A DNA stretch of 64,000 nucleotides from Shuttleworthella satelles DSM 14600. GTDB taxonomy: Bacteria; Bacillota; Clostridia; Lachnospirales; Lachnospiraceae. A program made the translations under genes and the position numbers. The stretch spans positions 558,001 through 622,000 of the forward strand of contig NZ_GG665866.1 of assembly GCF_000160115.1 (NCBI RefSeq), written 5' to 3'. Below, piece after piece: positions 26,439 to 33,606 of this stretch (position 1 is its first letter; each line of letters begins with the position of its first letter). Below the pieces are notes generated by a model that did no database searches, was not told the origin of the DNA, and saw only the letters and a program-made list of their open reading frames with translations.

Positions 26439-27194
26439 ATAGAGACACTCCACATGGTTTCTCTTCAAAAAAGAGAGCCAGGATTCTGATGGTTTCTGAT
26501 CCGTCACGATCACATCGACATCTCTGATGTCACAAATCTTAGCGAAGGCCACCCGCTCAAACTTCGAGGAATCCACTGTCACGACCTTCTTCTGTGCCGA
26601 CTTCATCAGCACCTGCTTGGTCTGTGTCAGCTGGTCGTCACTGTCTGTCAGCCCCCGCTCTGCGTCAACTCCCTTGCAGGAGAAGAAGGCCTTCTCCACA
26701 TTAAACGCGGACAGGCCGCCAAGAGCCCTTGGGCCGATCAGAGCCAGGTCGCCCGGCTTTAATCTGCCGCCGGATGAGATGACATCCCATCCCGAGACAT
26801 TCGACAGCTCGATCATGATCTCAATGGAGTTGGTGATCACGGTCAGATGTTCCTTCTCCTTGATCTCCTTGGCAATGAAAACCGCGGTGGAACTGGCGTC
26901 TAGAATGATGTGGTCTCCCTCCTCAATCATCCCCGCCACCAGGGCTGCAATTTTCTGTTTCCCCTGGACGTGATTTTTCGTGCGGACATTGAAGGGCATA
27001 TCAATGGTTGTATTTTCATTGAAAACCGCCCCTCCGTAGCTCTTGGTACAGACCCCATCCTGTTCCAGCTTGTCCAAATCGCGCCGGATGGTCTCCTCAG
27101 AGACGTCAAACTGCCTGGCGAGGGCATTCACCACAACTTTCTTCTCCTCCTGCAGTTTTTCCAGGATGAGATTTCTTCTCTCCATTGCAAGCAT
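26424..27194 (-). CDS. DeoR/GlpR-family transcriptional regulator
   Basis: 256 residues: an N-terminal winged helix-turn-helix (LARQFDVSEETIRRDLDKLEQDG) and a C-terminal sugar-phosphate sensor domain of the isomerase-like fold (ILDASSTAVFIAKEI; TNSIEI; FFSCKGVD). It begins 29 bp after the microcompartment gene pduT and behind AAGGAG, so it appears to be the last gene of the shell operon. Regulators of this family answer to phosphorylated sugars, and fuculose-1-phosphate is a plausible ligand. Candidate sites are the shared TGTGGTTTTCAC motifs. Confidence 0.9.
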   Translation of the reverse strand: MLAMERRNLILEKLQEEKKVVVNALARQFDVSEETIRRDLDKLEQDGVCTKSYGGAVFNENTTIDMPFNVRTKNHVQGKQKIAALVAGMIEEGDHIILDASSTAVFIAKEIKEKEHLTVITNSIEIMIELSNVSGWDVISSGGRLKPGDLALIGPRALGGLSAFNVEKAFFSCKGVDAERGLTDSDDQLTQTKQVLMKSAQKKVVTVDSSKFERVAFAKICDIRDVDVIVTDQKPSESWLSFLKRNHVECLYPQEK

Positions 27195-27223
27195 GGATTT
27201 ACTCCTTCATGATTGTGATTTGC

Positions 27224-27772
27224 TCAGAGGATTGAGTCACAGATCTGCCGGTCCGGGTTTGCAATCACTGTGGAATCCAGGAACATGCCTGACTCGGCCA
27301 CCTCTTCTTTGGCTCTGGCCACGGCGGCCTCGACAGCCGCGATCTCTCCTGTCAGGACAAAAAAGGACTTCCCGCACATGCCCTTGGCAATGCGGACCTC
27401 AACCAGGTCCACAATCGCCGTCTTGGCCGCCAGATCGGCAGCCACAATAATGGAGGCGACGTCATAGGTCTCCAAAATGCCGAGGGCCCGGACATTCTCA
27501 ACTGTAGAAGTCCCGTAGAGGGCAGGAAAAATACTCTCGTGAGGATTGCCTAAGACAAAGCTGTCAATGTAGTGCTCGCTTGACGAGGCGATGGCAGCTT
27601 TAACAGCGGCGTCAACCGCGCTCAAATCCCCGGCGATCAAGGCGATATACTTGCCCGGACAGACCGTCTGCGCTTCCAGGAGGTCTACCTTCGCTGTCTT
27701 AACCATGATGTCGGCCGCCCGGATGCCACTCGGCGTCGTCTTAAATTCCACTAACCCAATTGCCCTGGACAT
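27224..27772 (-). CDS. pduT: Tandem-BMC shell protein with iron-sulfur cysteine (PduT type)
   Basis: Trimeric microcompartment shell protein of 182 residues made of two BMC domains (about 1-90 and 95-182), each starting with a (A/R)AxGxxE-type strand. Cys38 in TVCPGKY lies exactly where PduT holds its pore-centred [4Fe-4S] cluster. It follows the pduS-like gene, as expected if the two pass electrons across the shell. Confidence 0.92.
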   Translation of the reverse strand: MSRAIGLVEFKTTPSGIRAADIMVKTAKVDLLEAQTVCPGKYIALIAGDLSAVDAAVKAAIASSSEHYIDSFVLGNPHESIFPALYGTSTVENVRALGILETYDVASIIVAADLAAKTAIVDLVEVRIAKGMCGKSFFVLTGEIAAVEAAVARAKEEVAESGMFLDSTVIANPDRQICDSIL

Positions 27773-27856
27773 AGTATCTGTCTCCCGAATATCCTCTTCG
27801 ATTTATAACCGCGTTCACATTCAAACAAATATGATCTTCGCGGTCACTTCTGTTTA

Positions 27857-29191
27857 TCAGTCTGCTGTGATTTCAATCCATTTCTCCGTAATATGAGAAA
27901 CCCTCCCCCCAATGGACGCGTGGACGGGAAGGGAAAGCCCCCCTGCCGCCCGGCCGATCGTCTGACCTTCCTTTACCAGCGCCCCCTCTTCGACGGCAGC
28001 GAGCGCAGGCGCTCCGATGTGCTGGCTCAAAAAGACCCTGACCTTCTTCGGCTGACAGGACTCCGGGCAAAGAGGGGCCGGCCTGTCATAGGTGCTCAGT
28101 CCCAGTCTGGCCTTTAGTCTGGCCTCCGGAACCTTTCGGTATTCTCTCGCCTGACTGACCGGCGCAAACTGTGGATCCGCCGGCGCCTTGACGCCCGCCT
28201 TCCTCAGCCCACTCTTGTACGCGGTAATCAGGGTGCGCGGCGAAAGGCTCTGCGGACACGCATATAGCTCACAGGTCCCGCAGGAGGAACAGAAAAATGT
28301 GTCTAAAAAAACCTGCGGGTCACTGAAATCCCGGTTGGCCGCGCTGCGCATAAACTTGTGGGGTTCAATCGGATGTCCCAGGGCATTTCTCGGACACAGG
28401 TCGGTACAGGCGCGGCACTGACAGCAGATGGAAGCCGCCCGCTGGAGGTCAACGCTGATTTTGGCCCGCATCCGCTGAATCAACCCGTGATCTGGTGGCA
28501 GGACCAAAACCGCGTTGGTCGTCCGGGTGACAGGATCTGCTTTCCTTCCCTCTCTGCCCATCATGGGGCCGCCCACAAGTATGGCGTAGTCCTGAATCAA
28601 AGGACCGCCTGCCAGGGCAATCGCCTCCTCGAGCGAAGTGCCAAGGGGAAGGAAAAGGGTCTTCGGTTCTTTGAGCTCCCCGATCATCGTGACCAGCTTT
28701 TTGGTCACCGGAGCCTCCTGGGTCAGGGCCCGACTGACATTGTACATGGTCTCTACATTGAAGACGATGACCCCCTCTTCTATGGGCAGTCCGCCGGGAC
28801 GGATCACCCGCCCGGTCGCCTCATAGACCAAGACCACCTCATCTCCCATGGGATAGACCCCCTGAAGCAGATGGAGGCTGACATGGGGATAAAGTCCTGA
28901 TTCCAAGCCATGCTCAACCGCCTGGATCGCGGCCTTATACTCCTTCTTGACGCAGACAATGGCCCTCTCTGCTCCGACGGTGCAAGCCACCTGTTCGAAG
29001 GCGGACAGAATTTCCTCTGTGTGAAGTGCCAGCAGCTGCCGATGTAAGGAGAGCAGCGGTTCGCATTCCGCACAGTTGAGCAGGATGGTATCCGCCCGCT
29101 CGTCCAGCTTGGCGTAAGTCGGAAAACCGGCCCCGCCGGCCCCTGCAACGCCGGCCTGCTGTAATTTGTCTCTCAGTGTCTTACAATCCAT
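27857..29191 (-). CDS. pduS: Microcompartment electron-transfer flavoprotein (PduS/RnfC-like)
   Basis: 444 residues. The N-terminal GVAGAGGAGFPTYAKL is the Gly-rich NADH/FMN-binding start shared by RnfC, complex I 51-kDa subunits and PduS. The middle has two ferredoxin-type Cys clusters, CCQCRACTDLCP near residue 255 and CSSCGTCELYACP near 300. The tail is a small beta-rich domain. In vitamin-B12 loci PduS reduces cobalamin; this locus uses a glycyl radical, so NADH-linked electron exchange with PduT is a likelier role. Confidence 0.92.
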   Translation of the reverse strand: MDCKTLRDKLQQAGVAGAGGAGFPTYAKLDERADTILLNCAECEPLLSLHRQLLALHTEEILSAFEQVACTVGAERAIVCVKKEYKAAIQAVEHGLESGLYPHVSLHLLQGVYPMGDEVVLVYEATGRVIRPGGLPIEEGVIVFNVETMYNVSRALTQEAPVTKKLVTMIGELKEPKTLFLPLGTSLEEAIALAGGPLIQDYAILVGGPMMGREGRKADPVTRTTNAVLVLPPDHGLIQRMRAKISVDLQRAASICCQCRACTDLCPRNALGHPIEPHKFMRSAANRDFSDPQVFLDTFFCSSCGTCELYACPQSLSPRTLITAYKSGLRKAGVKAPADPQFAPVSQAREYRKVPEARLKARLGLSTYDRPAPLCPESCQPKKVRVFLSQHIGAPALAAVEEGALVKEGQTIGRAAGGLSLPVHASIGGRVSHITEKWIEITAD

Positions 29192-29222
29192 GCTCTCTCA
29201 CCGCTCTCGGCGCTCTCCCTTA

Positions 29223-29486
29223 TCATAATTCGGATGGGTCATCAATAATTCCGACAATCGCCGCATCAATTGGGGCTAAATCCATACCGCTTCCAATCCT
29301 GGCAGCGCTTCCCGTCGCCACCAGGACATACTCTCCAATCCCTGCTCCGATGGGGTCAATGGCCACCAGCCGGCAGGACTCTTTCTGCATATCCGCGCAG
29401 GCTTCGATAATCATGAACTTATTCCCCACAAGCTTACTGCTCTTTCGCGTGGAGATAACGCTCCCGACTACTTTCCCGACAATCAT
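29223..29486 (-). CDS. pduN: BMC-P shell vertex protein (EutN/CcmL/PduN family)
   Basis: 87-residue pentamer-forming protein that caps the vertices of the shell. MIVGKVVGSVISTRK and the GAGIGEYVLVATGSAAR loop are typical of the family. AAAGGGGGAGG precedes the ATG, which overlaps the pduL stop codon by four bases. Confidence 0.93.
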   Translation of the reverse strand: MIVGKVVGSVISTRKSSKLVGNKFMIIEACADMQKESCRLVAIDPIGAGIGEYVLVATGSAARIGSGMDLAPIDAAIVGIIDDPSEL

Positions 29487-30202
29487 TGTCCTCCCCCTTT
29501 CAGCATGCGGACACAGTCTCCCTGGCGCAGTCCGGCGCCGTTGGCCTCATCCGTATCAATATGCATCTCCAGGGTAAAGGAATCATCCACCCTGACCTTG
29601 ACATGGTCAAAAATGGTTCCTCTCTCATTATCCGCCCGGACGCGTACATAATCTCCGTCCTTCACGCCGGCACTTCTGGCGTCCGCCGGGGACATGTGAA
29701 TATGTCTGGCCGCCACGATGCAGCCCTCTTTGAGAAAGAGAGCCCCCGCCGGTCCAACCAGGGCAATCGGAGCGCTGCCCGCGATATCTCCTGACTCCCG
29801 AAGAGGCGCCTTGACCCCAAGGCGGATCGCGTCTGTCGCCGAGATCTCCACCTGAGACTTCCGCCGAACCGGTCCTAAGATCCGGACATTTTCAATGGCC
29901 CTGAGCTTGAGTCCGACAATGGTCACCGTCTCGTTGGAGGCGAACTGCCCGCCCATGAGTTCCTTCTTTTTGGTGAGCTGATAGCCGGGGCCGAAGAGGG
30001 TCTCTACATCCTCCTGTGTCAGATGCACATGGCGGGCAGAAACGCCTACCGGAATCAGAAAACCGGTCTGGCCTGTCTCCTGTCCGGCACTCGGCAATCC
30101 CTCCATTTGACTTTTGGGGTCAGACCCGAAAAACTGCGGAAAGTCCCGGTTGATCGTATTAAGGACCAGCTCTGCCACTCTCGCAACACTTGCTTCTTCC
30201 AT
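29483..30202 (-). CDS. pduL: Microcompartment phosphotransacylase with N-terminal encapsulation helix
   Basis: Converts propionyl-CoA and phosphate to propionyl-phosphate and recycles CoA inside the shell. 239 residues from the ATG at 30200-30202 (GGAGAAG upstream; the longer frame would begin at a TTG inside a hairpin). Residues 1-20 form an amphipathic helix of encapsulation type (VARVAELVLNTI), then a linker. Two PduL domains follow with GVSARHVHL near residue 55 and AARHIHM near 170, whose His residues bind zinc. Confidence 0.94.
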   Translation of the reverse strand: MEEASVARVAELVLNTINRDFPQFFGSDPKSQMEGLPSAGQETGQTGFLIPVGVSARHVHLTQEDVETLFGPGYQLTKKKELMGGQFASNETVTIVGLKLRAIENVRILGPVRRKSQVEISATDAIRLGVKAPLRESGDIAGSAPIALVGPAGALFLKEGCIVAARHIHMSPADARSAGVKDGDYVRVRADNERGTIFDHVKVRVDDSFTLEMHIDTDEANGAGLRQGDCVRMLKGGGQ

Positions 30203-30220
30203 AAACTGATCTTCTCCATA

Positions 30221-30405
30221 CCATTGAGTTCCACTCAATGGTCGTGTATCATCGAGGTATCCTCGATGGTCGTATACAATTGAGTTCCACTCAATTGTCG
30301 TGTATCATTGAGCTTTGCTCAATGGTCGTGTACAGTTGAGTTCCACTCAATGGTCATGCGATCTTGAGTATTCCTCAATTATCATACAAATTTGAGCCCT
30401 TCTCA
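30221..30405. repeat. Array of about seven tandem stem-loops, about 28-bp period
   Basis: Perfect or near-perfect palindromes follow one another: CCATTGAG/CTCAATGG (30221-30241), CATCGAGG/CCTCGATG (30250-30268), CAATTGAG/CTCAATTG (30277-30297), CATTGAGC/GCTCAATG (30306-30324), CAGTTGAG/CTCAATGG (30333-30353), TTGAG/CTCAA (30364-30378) and a decayed TGAG/CTCA (30393-30405). Loops are 3-5 bases, several TTCCA, and spacers resemble TCGTGTA. Arms differ between units but still pair. The array fills the gap between a shell gene and pduL. Confidence 0.9.
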
Positions 30406-30422
30406 GTGGTCCCGAATCGCAA

Positions 30423-30445
30423 CGAGGCGGCCAAAAGCCGCCTCG
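30423..30445. other. GC-rich hairpin after the first BMC-H gene
   Basis: CGAGGCGGC-CAAAA-GCCGCCTCG, a perfect 9-bp stem, lies 17 bp past the stop codon of the BMC-H gene at 30463. No T-run follows on the minus strand, so it is probably an mRNA-end protector or partial terminator. Confidence 0.65.
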
Positions 30446-30462
30446 GGACGATCGTCACTGTT

Positions 30463-30744
30463 TCAGGCCTTGACCTTGGGAAGAATCCCTTCCACATCAC
30501 CATGAGGACGGGGAATGACGTGGGTTGCAATCAGCTCGCCCAGTCTTCCTGCCGCTGTAGATCCCGCCTCAACTGCGGACTTGACAGCTCCGACATCGCC
30601 TCTGACCATAACAGTCACCAGGCCGGATCCGATCTTCTCCGTTCCGATCAAAGCGACATTGGCCGCCTTGCACATGGCGTCGGCCGCCTCAATTGACGCT
30701 ACCAGACCCCTGGTCTCTACCATTCCCAATGCTTCCTGTGTCAT
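30463..30744 (-). CDS. BMC-H hexameric shell protein (PduA/PduJ type), copy 1
   Basis: 93 residues forming one BMC domain: [10 protein letters not shown] strand, [10 protein letters not shown] helix, pore loop KIGSG as in PduA, and the C-terminal HVIPRPH. It is a main facet protein of the shell and lets small polar substrates pass through its pore. It differs from the next gene upstream at only three residues (31, 82, 91). CGGGAGAAG lies before the ATG. Confidence 0.95.
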   Translation of the reverse strand: MTQEALGMVETRGLVASIEAADAMCKAANVALIGTEKIGSGLVTVMVRGDVGAVKSAVEAGSTAAGRLGELIATHVIPRPHGDVEGILPKVKA

Positions 30745-30848
30745 TTTTCTTCTCCCGGCACTCCTGCCATCTCACAGATCCCATCGAGGGGATCAAGTCT
30801 CCTGTCCGCAGATCCTGTTCCTGAGGATCCGGGATGCATCTCTCCCAA

Positions 30849-30880
30849 CCGGGCCTTCGACATAAAATCAACCGGCCCGG
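30849..30880. other. GC-rich hairpin after the second BMC-H gene
   Basis: CCGGGCC and GGCCCGG arms (30849-30855 and 30874-30880) with an 18-base loop lie about 20 bp past the stop codon of the BMC-H gene at 30901. No other gene or promoter is evident in the 156-bp gap. Confidence 0.5.
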
Positions 30881-30900
30881 CCAAAAGATTTCGCCTTCAA

Positions 30901-31182
30901 TCAAGCCTTAAGCTTGGGAAGAATTCCCTCCACATCATTATGAGGACGGGGAATTACGTGGGTTGCAATCAGCTCGCCCAGTCTTCCTGCCGCTGTAGAT
31001 CCTGCCTCAACCGCGGACTTGACAGCTCCGACATCGCCTCTGACCATAACGGTCACCAGGCCGGATCCAATCTTCTCCGTTCCGATCAAGGTGACATTGG
31101 CTGCCTTACACATGGCGTCCGCTGCCTCAATTGACGCTACCAGGCCCCTGGTCTCTACCATTCCCAATGCTTCCTGTGTCAT
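30901..31182 (-). CDS. BMC-H hexameric shell protein (PduA/PduJ type), copy 2
   Basis: 93 residues, 90 of them identical to the downstream neighbour, with the same KIGSG pore and a GGAGGAGA ribosome site. The pair is a recent tandem duplication; the DNA is also nearly identical, while the sequences on either side are not. Raised dosage of the main shell tile is the simplest reason. Confidence 0.95.
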   Translation of the reverse strand: MTQEALGMVETRGLVASIEAADAMCKAANVTLIGTEKIGSGLVTVMVRGDVGAVKSAVEAGSTAAGRLGELIATHVIPRPHNDVEGILPKLKA

Positions 31183-31244
31183 TTTTCTCCTCCTTCATCA
31201 GGACTCTGCCTGAATGCTCACTTAGCTGTTTCGGGCTTCTTCGA

Positions 31245-31595
31245 CTAGACCTCCTGCAGGTATCGGTCGCGCCCCGCGTCTTCCGGCGATTCTTCCCTCG
31301 CCTCCTTCAGACGCTTGTTCCAGCGGGATGCCGACAAGGCAACCAACCTGCGAATCTCCTCGTGGGGATTGGCGATCACTCCATAGGAAACCGGTTTTTT
31401 GATGGCATTGGCAGAAGCTGTCGAGATCGCCTGCGTGACGTCCTCGACGCTGCCTTCAATGATCATTGTCACCAGCCTTCCTCCGAGTTTTCGCTCCCAG
31501 GAAGCCAGACTTACATCGGCTGTCTTGCACATGATATCAAGAGCATCTACTGCCGCGACGACACCCGTGATCTCTATAAACCCATATGACGTCAT
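31245..31595 (-). CDS. BMC-H shell protein with basic C-terminal extension
   Basis: 116 residues from the ATG at 31593-31595 (GGAGCAGGAAG upstream; the frame runs further but without a ribosome site). Residues 1-90 form a BMC domain (SYGFIEITGVVAAVDALDIMCKTADV), with a different pore loop (RKLGG in place of KIGSG). A charged tail (about 92-116, Arg/Lys/Glu-rich) extends it. It is probably a minor shell protein with its own pore selectivity. Confidence 0.9.
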   Translation of the reverse strand: MTSYGFIEITGVVAAVDALDIMCKTADVSLASWERKLGGRLVTMIIEGSVEDVTQAISTASANAIKKPVSYGVIANPHEEIRRLVALSASRWNKRLKEAREESPEDAGRDRYLQEV

Positions 31596-31651
31596 CTTCC
31601 TGCTCCCTGTCCTGCCTTCCCTTCCTGTCGCTGCTCTTCCGATCAAAAATC

Positions 31652-31694
31652 TCTTATCAGCCTTTATCCTGATCTGCCCTTATCCTGATCGGCC
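31652..31694. repeat. 16-bp direct repeat between shell genes
   Basis: CCTTTATCCTGATCTG is followed directly by CCCTTATCCTGATCGG, with a shorter CTCTTATCAG before them, in the gap between two BMC-H genes. Confidence 0.6.
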
Positions 31695-31724
31695 GGGCCC
31701 ACGACTTGCTGCATGGTCTGAAAA

Positions 31725-32003
31725 CTATTTGATTGCGGGCAGGATCTTCTCAACATCCTCGTGGGGGCTGGGGATGACGTGCTGAGCAACCAGCTCTCCC
31801 AGGCGTCCTGCCGCTACGGCGCCGGCCTCAACCGCTGCCTTGACGGCTCCCACATCTCCTCTGACCATTACGGTTACCAGACCGGATCCGATCTTCTCCG
31901 TTCCGATCAGCTTTACCTCTGCCGCCTTGGTCATGGCATCAGATGCCTCAATTGCCGCGGTCAGTCCTCTGGTCTCAATCATTCCAAGTGCCTTCTTCTC
32001 CAT
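31725..32003 (-). CDS. BMC-H hexameric shell protein (PduA/PduJ type), copy 3
   Basis: 92 residues, clearly related to copies 1 and 2 but more distant ([33 protein letters not shown] pore; [15 protein letters not shown]). GAAAGGAGAA precedes the ATG. It is an older duplicate and another facet tile. Confidence 0.95.
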   Translation of the reverse strand: MEKKALGMIETRGLTAAIEASDAMTKAAEVKLIGTEKIGSGLVTVMVRGDVGAVKAAVEAGAVAAGRLGELVAQHVIPSPHEDVEKILPAIK

Positions 32004-32038
32004 GGTAATTCTCCTTTCTCATGGAACATTTTACTTCA

Positions 32039-32353
32039 CTAACTCTTGTCAAAAGCACAGAGCTTTAACATCTTCTGGGTGTCTTCCGTCGGCCGGGGGA
32101 TAATGTGATGCTGCACATAGCCCGTCATCTCTTTTGCCTTGGCCATCGCCGCCTCCATGGCCTCCGTCACGTCCGCGACATCACCGCGAAACTTGATCAT
32201 CACCAGGAGGGGAACCGGAAGGGAATCCGGGTTCTTCGGCTTGTTTTTGTCGAAGGGCTCCAGATGAACATTTGCGGCTTTGCATCCAGCGTCCGCCGCC
32301 ATAAATGCCGTCGTCAACCCGAATACCTCTAACATTCCGACTGCTTCTGTCAT
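32039..32353 (-). CDS. BMC-H shell protein with an insertion
   Basis: 104 residues with one BMC domain (EAVGMLEVFGLTTAFMAADAGCKAANV). Between the second and third strands an insertion of about 12 residues (DKNKPKNPDSLP) replaces the usual short pore loop. The fold ending HHIIPRPTED is normal. Such variants occur in glycyl-radical microcompartments and probably give a different pore. AGAGGATC precedes the ATG. Confidence 0.9.
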   Translation of the reverse strand: MTEAVGMLEVFGLTTAFMAADAGCKAANVHLEPFDKNKPKNPDSLPVPLLVMIKFRGDVADVTEAMEAAMAKAKEMTGYVQHHIIPRPTEDTQKMLKLCAFDKS

Positions 32354-32377
32354 CGCTTGATCCTCTGTCTGATTCCC

Positions 32378-33577
32378 TTACTCATTCACCATGCAGATCT
32401 TTAAGCCGGTCATCTCCAGATTCTTCTTCAGGGCATCATTGATCTTAGCTAAGGGATACCTGTCTGTGATCAGTTCATCAATGGGAAGACCGATCGCCTT
32501 GGCCCTCTTTAAGAAATCGAAGGTCGTCCCGTAATCCCGCAGGGTATAGACCCAGGATCCCACAATCGTCAGCTCCTTGGAGCAGATATCCAGGTGGGGA
32601 TTGATGGTGGCGTCACCGCCGTTGATAAAGAACCCGAGCTCGCAGAGACCGCCGCCGCTGCGGATGAACTTGTAGATATTAGAGTGGGCCTTGGGATTGC
32701 CTGTACACTGGAAGCCGAAGTCCGCCGGATGTCCGTCAAACTGAGCCTCAAGGCCGGCTGTAAGCGCCTCAATCCCCTGATAATCCGCGAAGTTGACGCT
32801 TCTCTCCGCCCCCATTCTACGGGCGAATTCCAGACGTCCCAGATTGCCGTCAACCGCCACGATGTTCTCGATTCCCATCGTCCGAAGCACCGCGATGCAA
32901 AGCAGGCCAATGGGGCCGCAGCCCTGAACCACAACTCTTGAATTAAAGCGGAGGATTCCGGTGGACTTGGCTCTCTCTACCGCGTGTACCAGCACTGCCG
33001 CCGGCTCAATCAGCATTCTCGAATCCAGATCCAGGTCGCTGACATTAAAGACCGTCGACCCCTCCCGGATGAAGATGTAGTCAGAGAACCATCCGTTCAG
33101 ATGAATCTGGTCATCTGGCAGCAGGCCATAGACATCGGCCCCTCCGACATTCTGTTTGTTGAGGTCGTACATGGTGATATCCGGATTGTCCTTGAAGATC
33201 ATGCAGGTCACGACCTTGTCTCCAATGTGAAGATCCTTGCCCGCGCTGTCCTTTTTGACATTCTTGCCCATGGCGACGATCTCACCGGTTCCCTCGTGGC
33301 CCAGGGCTACGGGAATCAATCCGAAGGGATCTCTCTTGAATTCATGGGCGTCTGTTCCGCAGACTCCGCAGCCCTCAACCCTTACAAGTATGTCTCCGTC
33401 TCCCAGAGGGGGAATCGGATACTCCTTGACATCGAAGTGTTCCAAGGCAGTCAGGACTGCCACATGAGCTGTCTTGGGGATCTCTCTTCCCCCGCTCTTC
33501 GGGCCGGCCGCAGCTGACCCATCCTGCAGGCTCTCTAAGACCTGTCGCACAATTGTTTCTATATTGTTTTGATCCAT
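32378..33577 (-). CDS. Zinc-dependent alcohol dehydrogenase with encapsulation peptide
   Basis: 399 residues from the ATG at 33575-33577 (GGGGGATCC upstream). Residues 1-18 (NIETIVRQVLESLQ) form an encapsulation helix, followed by a flexible linker. The medium-chain dehydrogenase part has GCGVCGTDAHEF, GHEGTGEIV and the Rossmann loop VQGCGPIGLL. The usual four-Cys structural zinc site is not evident. It probably reduces propionaldehyde to propanol, regenerating NAD+, and perhaps lactaldehyde to 1,2-propanediol. It stands where B12-type loci carry the iron enzyme PduQ. Confidence 0.9.
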   Translation of the reverse strand: MDQNNIETIVRQVLESLQDGSAAAGPKSGGREIPKTAHVAVLTALEHFDVKEYPIPPLGDGDILVRVEGCGVCGTDAHEFKRDPFGLIPVALGHEGTGEIVAMGKNVKKDSAGKDLHIGDKVVTCMIFKDNPDITMYDLNKQNVGGADVYGLLPDDQIHLNGWFSDYIFIREGSTVFNVSDLDLDSRMLIEPAAVLVHAVERAKSTGILRFNSRVVVQGCGPIGLLCIAVLRTMGIENIVAVDGNLGRLEFARRMGAERSVNFADYQGIEALTAGLEAQFDGHPADFGFQCTGNPKAHSNIYKFIRSGGGLCELGFFINGGDATINPHLDICSKELTIVGSWVYTLRDYGTTFDFLKRAKAIGLPIDELITDRYPLAKINDALKKNLEMTGLKICMVNE

Positions 33578-33606
33578 GGATCCCCCTTTCAGGTCTCTCG
33601 TCCGCG

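Noticed and set aside
25835-26489. Plus-strand Phe/Ser/Leu-rich frames opposite the lysine-rich gene
   Set aside because: They are mirror images of Lys-coding repeats; the minus frame has a good start site and a typical H1-like composition.
27224-27772. Possible ethanolamine (Eut) compartment
   Set aside because: No ethanolamine lyase genes are present, and the enzymes are those of fucose and propanediol metabolism.
30221-30405. Considered as a CRISPR array
   Set aside because: The repeats are palindromic and diverged, the spacers are only about 7-8 bp and are themselves alike, and no cas genes are near.
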